NCBI GenBank assembly: GCA_014841595.1
Contig: JACYUE010000002.1
Location: 1,054,001 to 1,118,000 of the forward strand
DNA length: 64,000 bases
Source of the DNA: Oxalobacteraceae sp. CFBP 8761
GTDB taxonomy: Bacteria; Pseudomonadota; Gammaproteobacteria; Burkholderiales; Burkholderiaceae_D
Direction: 5' to 3'
Part shown: in pieces, positions 1-8,728 of the stretch
How the letters are laid out: the number at the start of each line of letters is the position of its first letter
How positions within the stretch are numbered: position 1 is the stretch's first letter
Notes under the pieces: generated by a model
What the model was told of the DNA's origin: nothing
What the model saw: the letters and a program-made list of their open reading frames with translations, nothing else
Database searches by the model: none
Position numbers and translations under genes: made by a program

Positions 1-2
1 GC

Positions 3-1178
3 AACGGTGACGCCCTCCATCCCGAGGTGCGTTCCACCGGCGACGATCTCGCCCTTCACATCGGTGCGCTACGCGTACCACTGCACGTCAACGCCCGCGG
101 CCTCGCGCTCGGCGTCCTCGCTACCATCGCTTTTGTCTTCGCGCTCCAATGGGCGCAAAAATTCTTCGTGCCGCTTTTGCTCGGCATTCTGATCGCGTAT
201 ACCCTCAATCCTGTCGTACGCTGGCTCGAGCGCTGGCATATCCGCCGCATCGTCGGCGCCACACTGGTCACCGTCGTGATCGTGGGCGCGATGGCTGGCA
301 CCGTGTACCGGCTGCAGGGTGAATTCTTCAATATCATCGACGATCTGCCGACGCTGACATCGAAAGTCACGCGCATCCTGTCGAATACGACAGGCGAACG
401 TTCGACGCTGCAGCAGATGCAGGCGGCCGCCGCCGAGATCGAGCGCGCCGCCAGCAATGTCGGCTCGGACGCCCGTCGCGTCACGCAGCAGCGGCGCCAG
501 AATGCCGGTGATGCGTCGTCGAGCTCGCCAATTCGCGTCATGGACTGGGTGCTGGCCGGCTCGATGAGCCTGGCGGCGTTCATGTCGCAGGCCACGATGG
601 TGATCTTTCTCGTGTTCTTCCTGCTGCTGGCGGGCGACACGTTCAAGCGCAAGCTCGTCAAGCTGACGGGGCCTTCGCTGTCGCGCAAGAAAGTCACGGT
701 CCATATCCTGGACGACATCAATACGTCGATCCAAAGCTATATGTTCATGCTGCTGGTGACCAACGTCCTGCTGGCGCTGCTGATGTGGGGCACGCTGCGC
801 GCGATCGGTCTGGAAAACGCCGGCGCGTGGGCGGCGTTTGCCGGCGTGGCGCACCTGATGCCGTATTTTGGGCCGCTCGTGATTACGGTCGCCACTGGCA
901 TGGCCGCGTTCCTGCAGTTTGAAACCGTGGGCATGGTCACGCTGGTGGCGGGCGCATCGCTTGGCATCGCGACACTGGTCGGCATGGTCGTAGCAACCTG
1001 GATGACCGGCAAGATCGCGCGCATGAATCCGGCGGCGGTCTTCGTCAGCCTGCTGTTCTGGGGCTGGCTCTGGGGTGTCTGGGGCTTGCTGCTGGGGGTG
1101 CCGCTCGTGATGGTGCTCAAGGTCGTGGCCGAGCGCGTCGAGGGGATGGAAGTCGTATCGGAACTGCTGGGAGAATAA
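3..1178 (+). CDS. AI-2E family transporter (5' partial)
   Basis: Polytopic inner-membrane protein of the AI-2E/YdiK/PerM exporter-like family (PF01594). The frame stays open to the left edge of the window with no stop, so the true start is upstream. A GTG at 27 is available but lies inside what looks like continuing coding sequence. Visible hydrophobic segments include one right at the start (LALGVLATIAFVFALQW, then FFVPLLLGILIAYTLNP), a segment around 80, and a C-terminal cluster carrying the typical PYFGPLV and GVWGLLLGVPL motifs. Between them lies a soluble stretch rich in Q and A, as in the family. Members are variously linked to signal export or Na+/H+ exchange; the substrate cannot be read here. 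It converges on the next gene, with a 7-bp GC hairpin at 1179-1201 but no T-run. Confidence 0.85.
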   Translation, partial: NGDALHPEVRSTGDDLALHIGALRVPLHVNARGLALGVLATIAFVFALQWAQKFFVPLLLGILIAYTLNPVVRWLERWHIRRIVGATLVTVVIVGAMAGTVYRLQGEFFNIIDDLPTLTSKVTRILSNTTGERSTLQQMQAAAAEIERAASNVGSDARRVTQQRRQNAGDASSSSPIRVMDWVLAGSMSLAAFMSQATMVIFLVFFLLLAGDTFKRKLVKLTGPSLSRKKVTVHILDDINTSIQSYMFMLLVTNVLLALLMWGTLRAIGLENAGAWAAFAGVAHLMPYFGPLVITVATGMAAFLQFETVGMVTLVAGASLGIATLVGMVVATWMTGKIARMNPAAVFVSLLFWGWLWGVWGLLLGVPLVMVLKVVAERVEGMEVVSELLGE

Positions 1179-1215
1179 GGTCGGCAGCCAGGCCGCCGAC
1201 CTCCAGGGTACAACG

Positions 1216-2130
1216 TTATTCCGCCTTCGGTTTCGGGTCCACGCCCGTTACCGACTTTGGCTTGTTACGCAAGCTACCCATCTGCAACGCATACTGGCGC
1301 GCGAATTCTGCGCCCAGGAAAAAGATCTGCGCTGAGTAATAAACCCACAGCAGCAAGGCGATCAGCGAACCGGCGGCGCCGAAGCTGTCGGTGGTACCGC
1401 TGTTGCCGATGTACAGGCCAATCCCGAACTTCCCCAGCGTGAACATTGCCGCCGTGCCAAGCGCGCCGATGGCCACGTCTTGCCACGACAGTTTGACGCG
1501 AGGGAGCAGCTTGTAGATCACGCCGAACAGGGTGGCGATGACCAGGAAGCCCAGGCCCGAAGCAATCCAGCCAATGACGATCGCGGCGTCTTGCCACATA
1601 CCGCTGATAAATTTCTCAGCCACCGTTGTGGCGGCGCTGATCACCAGTGAGACCATCAGCAGGAAACCCAGCACCAGAATCACGCCAAATGACAGCAGGC
1701 GGGTGCGGATCAGGTTCCATATGCCGCCATTCGGTGGCGCCGGCAGGTTCCAGATTTCATCCAGGCTGTCCTTGAGTTCTGAAAACACGGTCGTCGCACC
1801 GACGATCAGCAGCAATGTGGCCACGATTGTGGCAAACATGCCCGTTTCCTTGTTTTGCGCACCGGCCAGGATGGCCTGGATGGTATCGGCGCCCTGGACA
1901 CCGACAAGACCGCGCAATTCATTGAGCAATTGCCCTTGAGCCGCTTCCGCACCGTAGAAAAAACCGGCAACGGCAATCACGAGCACCAGGATTGGTGCCA
2001 GCGAAAACAACGTATAGAACGCCAGCGCAGCCCCTTTGCTGGACGCCCGGTGATCGATCCAATCCATGACTGCAGCGCGCAGTACCTGGTAGATTTGGTG
2101 CGTGTACGGGAACCATTTATTCACTGCCAT
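1216..2130 (-). CDS. YihY/virulence factor BrkB family membrane protein
   Basis: 304 residues, with about six hydrophobic segments. The family signature is visible near the N-terminus: SKGAALAFYTLFSLAPILVLVIAVAGFFYG, followed by ELRGLVG, and later the conserved ELKDSLDEIWN block. This is the YihY/BrkB family (PF03631), once annotated as RNase BN, which is now considered a misannotation; function in the inner membrane is unclear. The ATG at 2130 has a GGAG about 8 nt upstream. The C-terminus ends in a charged, Lys/Pro-rich tail. The gene lies directly downstream of the ompA terminator, so it is probably transcribed separately. Confidence 0.88.
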   Translation of the reverse strand: MAVNKWFPYTHQIYQVLRAAVMDWIDHRASSKGAALAFYTLFSLAPILVLVIAVAGFFYGAEAAQGQLLNELRGLVGVQGADTIQAILAGAQNKETGMFATIVATLLLIVGATTVFSELKDSLDEIWNLPAPPNGGIWNLIRTRLLSFGVILVLGFLLMVSLVISAATTVAEKFISGMWQDAAIVIGWIASGLGFLVIATLFGVIYKLLPRVKLSWQDVAIGALGTAAMFTLGKFGIGLYIGNSGTTDSFGAAGSLIALLLWVYYSAQIFFLGAEFARQYALQMGSLRNKPKSVTGVDPKPKAE

Positions 2131-2142
2131 AACCGCTTCTCC

Positions 2143-2169
2143 AAAAGAAAAGGGGGCCGAAGCCCCCTC
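2143..2169 (-). terminator. Intrinsic terminator of ompA
   Basis: Read on the minus strand, a perfect GGGGGC / GCCCCC stem is closed by a TTCG tetraloop and followed by TTTTCTTTT. It sits about 50 nt after the ompA stop and just ahead of the YihY-family gene. Confidence 0.85.
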
Positions 2170-2216
2170 GATCTCGCATGGTCACCACCGACATGCGGCG
2201 GTGACAGCTTCAGGTA

Positions 2217-3245
2217 TTAACGCTGGACTGGGACTTCAACCGTGATCTGGTCGACTTCGACGCGACGGTTAGGTTCCAGGCAAGCGATCAGCTGAGCGCG
2301 GCCTTTCTGGTTGCACTCGACGACTGGGTTAGCTTCGCCCTTGCCGATAGCGCGCAGACGGTTACCGTCGATGCCTTTGCCGATCAGATACTCACGCACG
2401 GCCATGGCGCGACGCTCCGACAGCTTCTGGTTGTACGACTCCGAACCCAGACGGTCGGTGTAGCCGGTGATTTCGACGTTGGTGACGCTGGTGTCAGCTT
2501 GCAGGGCAGCAGCGATTTCGTCCAGCTTAGGTGCTGGGGTGATCACGACAGCCTTGTCGAAGGCGAACATCTTGGTCGCTTCGAGGGTGACTTTCTGGAA
2601 GCGTGGTGCTGGTGGTGGTGGCGGTGCGACTGGCTCAGGTGCTGGAGCTGGTGCTTCGACCACTGGTGCCGGTGCTGGCATTGGTGCTGCTGGTGGTGGG
2701 TTGAACGCGTAGTTCACGCCGACGGTCAGCATTTTGTTGTTGCTGCGCTTGAAGCCGAACAGTTCGTCATCACGCAGGAAGCCACGCACGGTGCGCAGGT
2801 CAGCTTGCAGCGACCATTGCGGGGTCAGGCTTGCCTGGAAACCGATACCAACGGTGCCGTACGGCGAGTTTTTCTCGACGTTACGCAGTGGATTGTTGAC
2901 CTTGTCACGCTCAACACCCAGACCGAACAGGATGAATGGACGGAAACGCTCACGGCTCAGCATCAGCAGAGCGTCTGCGCCGAGCAGGGTCTGGCGGTAT
3001 TCGCTGCGACCCTGTTCGAAACGGGTCTGGCTGGCGCCGACCTGGATGTCCCAGTTCTGACTGACCGCCTTACCGAACTTCAGGCCGCCACCCGTGTCGC
3101 GGTCATCAACGCCGAAGTCTGCATCTGGCTTAACGTGGTTCACGCTAGGCTGGATATACCACGATGGGTTGATCTCTTGCGCGAGGGTGGCGCCGGATGC
3201 GCACAGCAGTGCTGCAGCCAGGGCGATTTTCTTGGTGTTGTTCAC
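2217..3245 (-). CDS. OmpA family outer-membrane protein
   Basis: 342 residues. Residues 1-22 form a signal peptide ending ALA-Q. Residues about 23-183 form an eight-strand OmpA-like barrel (PSVNHVKPDADFGVDDRDTG, and strands with alternating aromatic residues). A Pro/Ala-rich hinge follows at about 185-215. The C-terminal OmpA/MotB peptidoglycan-binding domain contains VEITGYTDRLGSESYNQKLSERRA and NRRVE, the expected diaminopimelate-binding region. It anchors the outer membrane to the cell wall. The start is GTG at 3245, giving MNNTKK, with GGGAG a few bases upstream. It has a long 5' non-coding region and its own strong terminator, consistent with an abundant monocistronic protein. Confidence 0.92.
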   Translation of the reverse strand: MNNTKKIALAAALLCASGATLAQEINPSWYIQPSVNHVKPDADFGVDDRDTGGGLKFGKAVSQNWDIQVGASQTRFEQGRSEYRQTLLGADALLMLSRERFRPFILFGLGVERDKVNNPLRNVEKNSPYGTVGIGFQASLTPQWSLQADLRTVRGFLRDDELFGFKRSNNKMLTVGVNYAFNPPPAAPMPAPAPVVEAPAPAPEPVAPPPPPAPRFQKVTLEATKMFAFDKAVVITPAPKLDEIAAALQADTSVTNVEITGYTDRLGSESYNQKLSERRAMAVREYLIGKGIDGNRLRAIGKGEANPVVECNQKGRAQLIACLEPNRRVEVDQITVEVPVQR

Positions 3246-3771
3246 AGGTAACTCCCGTTGGTTAAAATTGATGACAAAGCATGCGTCAGCAGCTAAGTTG
3301 GATAAAGCTTAACAGTGCCAGTTCCGAATCCTCGGTGCGCTACCGCACCTAATGCAAAAACGCTGTGCGATTTTACAACAGTGATCAAATTCGCACATTT
3401 CTAAGGTGAAACTAACTGTAACGACGCTGTCATGTTGCGGATGAGGAGGGTGCGCACTGCAGAATGTCATGTTGCAGTCATGCAGGTATAGTGTTGCTTG
3501 TGCAGATGACATGATGCGGCAGCGTTGTCATGTCTTAGAGAGTTTACAAGATTGCCAAGAATTCCACCAGCGGCGCCAAAACAACATGTTTTTGTGCCCT
3601 GCACCATGGTGCTTTCAGGAATCTTGTCGAATGTTGGATGGCGCACAGACCATGGTGTCTGATGCAGGCAATCTTGAGGCTAGTTAAGCGGAACCGAGAT
3701 GTTGTCAGGGTGTCACACGACACACAGCGACCCGGACCACACAGTCTCACTCTCTATTGGAGCTAATCAAT
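3246..3771. other. Gene-free divergent intergenic region with repeated TGTCATG motifs
   Basis: 526 bp separate ompA (minus) from the next gene (plus). I find no convincing gene in it; the short frames here lack ribosome sites and family resemblance. TGTCATGTTGC occurs twice, at 3428-3438 and 3465-3475. Related GACATGATGC and TGTCATGTC strings follow at 3508-3534, and two CCATGG-centred palindromes (ACCATGGTG) lie at about 3603-3611 and 3649-3657. The AT-richer part next to ompA (3340-3420) probably holds its promoter. Confidence 0.5.
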
Positions 3772-4380
3772 ATGCATGCAACGACACAGCACAACGCGGT
3801 ACATAGCGAGACCGGCGCAGTGCACACCTCCGGCAATTCGGCGCTGATTGAACGCGTCCCACCACAGCCAACCGAGCGCGCACCGATTTCTTTGGCCCCG
3901 ATCGAGCGCGTGCGTTCGACGTCTGCCACCCAGCGCCGCATTGAAAACATGCAAAAGCTGATCAACGAACTCTCGAGCCATGAAATGCTGGCCGATGAGA
4001 TCGCCTGGTTCCTCAAGTTTTCGCCGTCCGGCGCCCGCAAGTATATCCGCGATCTGCGCGAAGCCGGCGTGATCGAGTTGGCCCGCTACATCGAAGGCAC
4101 CGCTACCTATCTGGGCAAGGCCGTGTACCAGATTTCGCCAGACCCAGACCGCGTCAAGGCGTTCCTGGCAGCGATCTGCCAGCCAAAGCGCGAAGGCGTC
4201 GCCCCACGCAAGGAGCGTCCGGGCCTGCGCGAGCAGAACATGGCTGGCAGCGGTCGTCACTTCCACATCCTGGCCGATGACACCCACTATGCCATCCGCG
4301 TCAATCGCAGCCCTGTGGCACGCGATCCACTCGTAGCAGCACTGTTCGGCCCGCCACCAGGCCAACCTGCAGTCAAGTAA
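3772..4380 (+). CDS. Uncharacterised protein with winged-helix-like segment
   Basis: 202 residues, not recognised as a named family. ATG at 3772 is chosen because GGAG lies 9 nt upstream at 3759-3762. Residues 1-60 are polar and probably disordered. Residues about 60-110 (QKLINELSSHEMLADEIAWFL, then SGARKYIRDLREAGVIEL and TYLGKAVYQIS) look like a winged helix-turn-helix: a helix, a 'recognition helix' and a hairpin wing. This suggests DNA binding, but that is inference. The C-terminal part (HFHILADDTHYAIRVNR, then VARDPLVAALFG) is unlike any domain I know. It has a long upstream region and its own terminator, so it is monocistronic. Confidence 0.7.
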   Translation: MHATTQHNAVHSETGAVHTSGNSALIERVPPQPTERAPISLAPIERVRSTSATQRRIENMQKLINELSSHEMLADEIAWFLKFSPSGARKYIRDLREAGVIELARYIEGTATYLGKAVYQISPDPDRVKAFLAAICQPKREGVAPRKERPGLREQNMAGSGRHFHILADDTHYAIRVNRSPVARDPLVAALFGPPPGQPAVK

Positions 4381-4460
4381 GGCGCCGCAGTTGCGCCCCC
4401 CGGGCTGGTGCGGTCGAGACCCGCACTGGCCACGGTCCTGACGAACGCTGTCGTCCTTTG

Positions 4461-4488
4461 CCGCGCACTTTGCGCGGTTTTGTTTTTT
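4461..4488 (+). terminator. Intrinsic terminator
   Basis: Stem CCGCGCA / TGCGCGG with a 3-nt loop followed by TTTTGTTTTTT, about 80 nt after the stop of the winged-helix-like gene. Confidence 0.75.
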
Positions 4489-4596
4489 GGGCCGCGTTTT
4501 TTGCATGGTGTGTGTTGAAAACAAATCAATAGTCCTCAACTGACGTGCCATGTCGCTGTATTTGCGCGATGCACAATCAACCAGATAGGAGTATCG

Positions 4597-5343
4597 ATGT
4601 TACCGAGTGCCGAATCGCTGGAAGGCAAACCCGTACCCAAGGTGACGTTCAAGGCGCGCCCCGACGATCAGTGGCGCGATGTGACGTCCGATGAATTGTT
4701 CAAGGGCCGCACCGTGGTGGTCTTTTCGCTGCCCGGCGCATTTACGCCAACCTGTTCCTCGACCCATCTGCCGCGCTATAACGAGCTGGCGCCCGTGCTG
4801 CGCTCGCATGGTGTCGATGAGGTGCTCTGTATTTCGGTCAATGACGCCTTCGTCATGAATCAGTGGAAAGCAGGGCAGGACGCCGCCAACATCACGGTTA
4901 TCCCGGACGGCAATGGTGACTTTACGACCGGCATGGGCATGCTGGTCGACAAGCGCGACCTCGGTTTCGGCAGCCGCTCGTGGCGCTATTCGATGCTCGT
5001 GCGCGACGGCGTGATCGACAAGATTTTCATCGAGGCTGACAAGGAAGGTGATCCGTTCGAGGTGTCGGACGCCGACACGATGCTTGACTACGTTGCGCCA
5101 CAGGCCCAGGTGCCAGAGCCGGTGGTCATGTTTTCGCGGCCCGGTTGCCCGCATTGCGCGCGCGCACGGCAAGCATTGCAGGAACAGGACATCCATTTCA
5201 CCGACATTTCCGAAGACCAGAAGATCAATTCGATCGTCTTGCGCGGCATCAGCGGCCGGATGACGTGGCCACAAATTTTCGTTGGTGGTGAATTGATCGG
5301 CGGCGCTGACGACGTGCAGGCCTGGCTCGCCAAACGGACCTGA
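4597..5343 (+). CDS. Peroxiredoxin-glutaredoxin fusion (hybrid Prx5)
   Basis: 248 residues with two domains in one chain. Residues 1-165 are an atypical 2-Cys/Prx5-type peroxiredoxin, with the peroxidatic cysteine in PGAFTPTCSS (C53). Residues about 173-248 are a glutaredoxin with the active site CPHC (184-187), then TWPQIFVGG and GGADD for glutathione binding. Such hybrids, known from Haemophilus, reduce hydroperoxides in the cytoplasm with glutathione supplied by the fused glutaredoxin, so no separate reductase is needed. The start ATG at 4597 has AGGAG at 4586-4590. The stop overlaps the mtfA start by one base (TGATG), so the two are translationally coupled. Confidence 0.93.
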   Translation: MLPSAESLEGKPVPKVTFKARPDDQWRDVTSDELFKGRTVVVFSLPGAFTPTCSSTHLPRYNELAPVLRSHGVDEVLCISVNDAFVMNQWKAGQDAANITVIPDGNGDFTTGMGMLVDKRDLGFGSRSWRYSMLVRDGVIDKIFIEADKEGDPFEVSDADTMLDYVAPQAQVPEPVVMFSRPGCPHCARARQALQEQDIHFTDISEDQKINSIVLRGISGRMTWPQIFVGGELIGGADDVQAWLAKRT

Positions 5344-6233
5344 TGATGGAAACGCTTGCTGTCGGGGTGCTGGGCGCCGTTATCCTGGCCGCCTGGCTGG
5401 TGCCCAAATGGCGCTTGCGCCGCGCGATATCCCGGCCGCTGCCGGAAGAGCATGTGGCGATCCTCGCCCGTAATGTCATGCAATACAGTCGCATGGACGA
5501 TCTGCAGCGCCAACAACTGGCGCGGATGGTCCAGCATTTTCTGCATGAAAAAAAGTTCGTCGGCTGCGCCGGTCTCGAGTTGACCGACGAGATGCGCGTG
5601 ACCATTGCAGGCCAGGCGTGCTTGCTGCTGCTGGGTCGTGTCGGCGGCGATGCAAAACCGGTCAGTTATCCGACGCTCGAGATGGTGCTGGTCTACCCGG
5701 GAGCATTCCTGGCGCCGCGCAAGCAGATCGACGCATCCGGCGTGGTGACCGAAGAGCGGCAGGACTTGCTGGGTGAATCGTGGGGCGATGGGCGCGTCAT
5801 CCTGTCGTGGGATCATGTGCGGCGCGGTGATACTCTGGATGCGTCTGGCCACAACGTCGTGTTGCACGAGTTTGCGCATCAGCTCGACAGCGAGTCCGGC
5901 AACACCAATGGTGCGCCGTATCTGGGCAGTAGCGAGCGTTACCGTAGTTGGTCCGAAGTGCTGTCGCGCGATTACGCGAACTTGCGGCACGATGCCATGT
6001 GGGGCAAGCAGGGTGTGCTCGACCATTACGGCGCCACCAATCCGGCTGAATTTTTCGCCGTCGCCACGGAAAGCTTCTTCGAGCAACCGCACCAGCTCGC
6101 CGCGCGCCATCCCGCGTTGTACGATGAATTTCTCAAGTATTACAGGATCGATCCACGTCAATGGCAAAGCACACCGCCTGCCCCGGTGGAGGAACCGCCG
6201 CAGTATGGCGTGGTCTATGGGCAGTGGCGCTGA
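5343..6233 (+). CDS. mtfA: Zinc-dependent peptidase, MtfA family (M90)
   Basis: 296 residues. Residues 6-22 are hydrophobic, so the protein may be membrane-tethered. The HEXXH zinc motif is HEFAH at 175-179, in the setting VVLHEFAHQLDSESG. A further conserved acidic block, NPAEFFAVATESFFEQP, supplies the expected downstream ligand. In Escherichia coli, MtfA binds the glucose repressor Mlc and has aminopeptidase activity; whether Mlc exists here is unknown. It follows the peroxiredoxin fusion with a one-base overlap, so the two share a transcript, although a functional link is not obvious. Confidence 0.88.
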   Translation: MMETLAVGVLGAVILAAWLVPKWRLRRAISRPLPEEHVAILARNVMQYSRMDDLQRQQLARMVQHFLHEKKFVGCAGLELTDEMRVTIAGQACLLLLGRVGGDAKPVSYPTLEMVLVYPGAFLAPRKQIDASGVVTEERQDLLGESWGDGRVILSWDHVRRGDTLDASGHNVVLHEFAHQLDSESGNTNGAPYLGSSERYRSWSEVLSRDYANLRHDAMWGKQGVLDHYGATNPAEFFAVATESFFEQPHQLAARHPALYDEFLKYYRIDPRQWQSTPPAPVEEPPQYGVVYGQWR

Positions 6234-6347
6234 ACGCTGAAGCCGTCAGATCGATAGCGATCGCCTGTGACAGGGTGCGTGCGTCGCCGTACAGATGGGG
6301 CACTGCCGCGAGCGCATGCTGGTCTCTCTATCCAGGAGAACTTGCCC

Positions 6348-6902
6348 ATGTCTATGATCATTGCAGGACGTTTCCAGCTTCAGGACGACGTCGACCGCGC
6401 GCGCAGCGCACTGGTTGACGCTGGTTTTGAAGCAGATCGCATCAGCGGCTTTTACCTGAGCCAGCCGGGTCAGCACGATATGACGCCCATTGGCGGCGAC
6501 AATTTGCAGTCGCCCGGTGCGAAGGACACGCCCGAAGGCGTCGTCCAGGGCATGGCGACGGGCGGTGCGGTTGGCGTGGCAGTCGGTGCGGCCACGTCGC
6601 CGATCACCGGGCCGATTGGACCGATCGTTGGCGGGCTCGTGGGCGGGCATATCGGTTCGCTGTTCAGCTTCTCGAAGATGAAAGACCGGGGCGAACCCGA
6701 GGAGGGCGGCGAAAACGCAGTAGCGCCGCGCACGGCCGGCATGCTGGTGGCGGTCGCGTTCACCGATCCCGCGCTGGAAGCCCGCGCCGTTGACTTGCTG
6801 CGTGGACTCGGCGCACATCATATCGAGCGTGCGCAGGGCAATATCGTGGCTGGTGACTGGGCCGATTTCGATCCGTCGAGTCTGCCGGACGTGATTGCCT
6901 GA
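6348..6902 (+). CDS. Stress-type protein with glycine-zipper segment
   Basis: 184 residues. ATG at 6348 is chosen for AGGAG at 6334-6338 (9 nt spacing). Residues 1-40 (IIAGRFQLQDDVDRARSALVDAGF) resemble the ferredoxin-like repeat of general stress proteins such as YflT. Residues about 65-110 form a glycine-zipper helix pair (GAVGVAVGAATSP, GPIVGGLVGGHIGS) that may insert in a membrane. A second ferredoxin-like half follows (LVAVAFTDPALEARAVDLLRGLGA), then a conserved ERAQG...W.DFDP tail. Similar proteins are common in soil betaproteobacteria, with no proven function. It stands alone, 114 nt after mtfA. Confidence 0.75.
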   Translation: MSMIIAGRFQLQDDVDRARSALVDAGFEADRISGFYLSQPGQHDMTPIGGDNLQSPGAKDTPEGVVQGMATGGAVGVAVGAATSPITGPIGPIVGGLVGGHIGSLFSFSKMKDRGEPEEGGENAVAPRTAGMLVAVAFTDPALEARAVDLLRGLGAHHIERAQGNIVAGDWADFDPSSLPDVIA

Positions 6903-6955
6903 GCGGGTCAGTGGGGTTCGGCTGACGCCGCTTGCGTATCTGCACCCGGCAGGAT

Positions 6956-7618
6956 TCAGGTTTTTGTCGGCGAACCCGGTTTGAGCGTCTTGAGTGCGGC
7001 GTTGTGAAGCTGTATTTTCTCCAGCGCAGCGCCCACTTGCGAAAACTGGCCCCTGGCGATGCTGCCGACCAATAACAGAATCCCGCCTACGAGCCCGGTA
7101 ACTTCGCCAATGACACCGATGCGGCGGATTTTTTCTGCCGCCTCTGCCGTCAGGGCCATTAGCCGATGTTGTGGCTGGGCCAGATCGTGGATGACGAACG
7201 TGGTGGCGTTGGCGTACAGCGCATGGGCATACTGGCGCAGCAAGAGCTCATCGTCTGTCAACGCGCGCAGCAGGGCCTTCTGCGCATCCGGCATGGTGCG
7301 ACCGTTGTAACTTGCAATCTCCTGCAGAATACGTTCGTGCAGGTCATCGGCGATACAGACCACACTGTCGGCCAGGTCAACGACGTGTTCCATGTTCGAT
7401 AGCGCATTGGCCCGAGCGACGCCGTCCGCATCGGGCCCGGTTGCGGCAGCATGCTGCGCCGCGGGTGGCGTACCAGGCGCCACCGTGGTGACGAATGTGT
7501 CGGGCGTCGATGGTTGGTTTGGCAGGGCCGATCCCGCCGGCTGGAGCAGATCGGTCGATGTTGGCGTGATCTCGGCGTCGGCTGCCGGGGCGGGATTGCT
7601 GTGTGAAAATGTCGCCAT
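6956..7618 (-). CDS. Uncharacterised protein with C-terminal membrane segment
   Basis: 220 residues, family not recognised. Residues 1-65 are Ala/Pro/Thr-rich and probably disordered. Residues 70-165 are predicted mainly helical. A hydrophobic glycine-rich stretch (GLVGGILLLVGSIARG) near residues 175-195 could be a single membrane helix or hairpin, followed by a short basic C-terminus. The start at 7618 is preferred because GGGGAA lies about 6 nt before it. An in-frame ATG at 7630 would overlap the upstream stop (TAATG) but lacks a clear ribosome site. It is the second gene of a two-gene unit with the lipoprotein gene upstream. Confidence 0.7.
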   Translation of the reverse strand: MATFSHSNPAPAADAEITPTSTDLLQPAGSALPNQPSTPDTFVTTVAPGTPPAAQHAAATGPDADGVARANALSNMEHVVDLADSVVCIADDLHERILQEIASYNGRTMPDAQKALLRALTDDELLLRQYAHALYANATTFVIHDLAQPQHRLMALTAEAAEKIRRIGVIGEVTGLVGGILLLVGSIARGQFSQVGAALEKIQLHNAALKTLKPGSPTKT

Positions 7619-7629
7619 GATATTCCCCA

Positions 7630-8469
7630 TTATTCGCCGCTGAGAGCGTCGCGGATCAGATTCAGGTCGTGAACATAGCCCGCCAGCATGCGGCGCGTCT
7701 CTTCGCTGCTGAGCTTATCCATGTTCTCGCGCATTTTCTGGTGGCCCAGAGCCACCTTGGTCAAACCCTGCTGTGCCAGCTTGTAACGGCGGTCGATCAG
7801 CCTGTACTCGGCTGTTTTGTTTTGCAGATGCACCTTGGCCAGCGTTACCAGCATGCGATCGGCATTGCGGTTGGCCATCGGGATTTCGGCATTGAAAAGG
7901 CCCAGCACGGTCTTCTGCTCGTTCTCATGGGCCTTTTCATAGATGCGCGTGAGGACAATCATGGCGTCGATCAGCGTCTGCACATCGGCATTCCCATCGC
8001 GCACCATCGTGTCAACGCTGCGGTTCTGGTAGCGGGATGCGATCACCCGTGTCAGCAGTCGGGTCATCCCCGTATAGGCCGCCACATGTCGCTGCTTCAA
8101 GCCCGAATCGGTCATCGCCTTGAGGCCGCTTCCCAGATCATCGACGCGCCCGGACAACTCGTACCGGCCATCGCCTGCCAGCAAACTCAGCGTTTGCATG
8201 TACAGGACGAGTGTCTTCTGAATCGCCACAAAGTCATCGAACACCGCCCGTCGCCGGGCATCGGTATCGCGCGCCACGCGCTCGGCCTGCGGCGACAGAT
8301 ACGGCAACTCGCGCTCATAGGTGTCCCGATACCGCCGCGACAATTCTGCATATCCGCCGAGCCTGGCCGACGCATCCGCAAATTCCCGCACCTCACCCAA
8401 GCTGACGTGTCCCGTAGAAGCACACCCGGCCACCAGCAGCCCCACCAGCACCAGCGCCCTGCGCGTCAT
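7630..8469 (-). CDS. Uncharacterised lipoprotein
   Basis: 279 residues. The ATG at 8469 is chosen over an earlier GTG because GGGAGG lies just upstream and because it opens a lipoprotein signal: MTRRALVLVGLLVAGC, with lipobox LVAGC and lipidated C16. The mature part is almost wholly helical and charged (LSRRYRDTYERELPYLS, and ANRNADRMLVTLAKVHLQNK), with no motif I can name. It is likely an outer- or inner-membrane-anchored periplasmic helical protein. Its stop touches the next gene, suggesting a joint role with that membrane protein. The gene is next to the repeat elements at 8565-9012. Confidence 0.75.
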   Translation of the reverse strand: MTRRALVLVGLLVAGCASTGHVSLGEVREFADASARLGGYAELSRRYRDTYERELPYLSPQAERVARDTDARRRAVFDDFVAIQKTLVLYMQTLSLLAGDGRYELSGRVDDLGSGLKAMTDSGLKQRHVAAYTGMTRLLTRVIASRYQNRSVDTMVRDGNADVQTLIDAMIVLTRIYEKAHENEQKTVLGLFNAEIPMANRNADRMLVTLAKVHLQNKTAEYRLIDRRYKLAQQGLTKVALGHQKMRENMDKLSSEETRRMLAGYVHDLNLIRDALSGE

Positions 8470-8564
8470 ACCACCTCCCGCTCCCAAAATCCCATTCTTC
8501 CCACCCACCTGCCACACAACTTTGTGATACCTCAATATCCACCCGTTAACCCCACCAAAATAAA

Positions 8565-8728
8565 AATGAGGGTCAGAGTCGAATTAACTGACAACTTTAA
8601 AAGTTATCAAACAATTCGACTCTGACCCTAATTGTTAAGTAATTGAAATTGAGGAAATTGGTAATGCAAGAATCTTCTGGTGAATTGATTCCACGATGTT
8701 ACTCAATAATTCGACGCTGACCCTCATT
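8565..8728. repeat. Composite palindromic repeat element, copy 1
   Basis: A 164-bp unit bounded by 21-bp inverted arms whose core is GGGTCAGAGTCGAATT. The left arm (8565-8585) pairs with an inner arm (8613-8633). Between these two lies a nested inverted repeat, TGACAACTTT / AAAGTTATCA (8589-8609), giving one long 69-bp hairpin. After a 74-bp AT-rich spacer, a third arm (8708-8728, one mismatch) again faces the left arm. The GGGTCAGAGTC motif resembles REP-type sequences associated with RAYT (Y1-family) transposases. No transposase is encoded nearby. Confidence 0.85.

Noticed and set aside
1179..1201. GGTCGGC/GCCGACC hairpin between convergent genes as a terminator
   Set aside because: Seven-bp stem but no T-run on either strand; may be Rho-dependent or chance in high-GC DNA.
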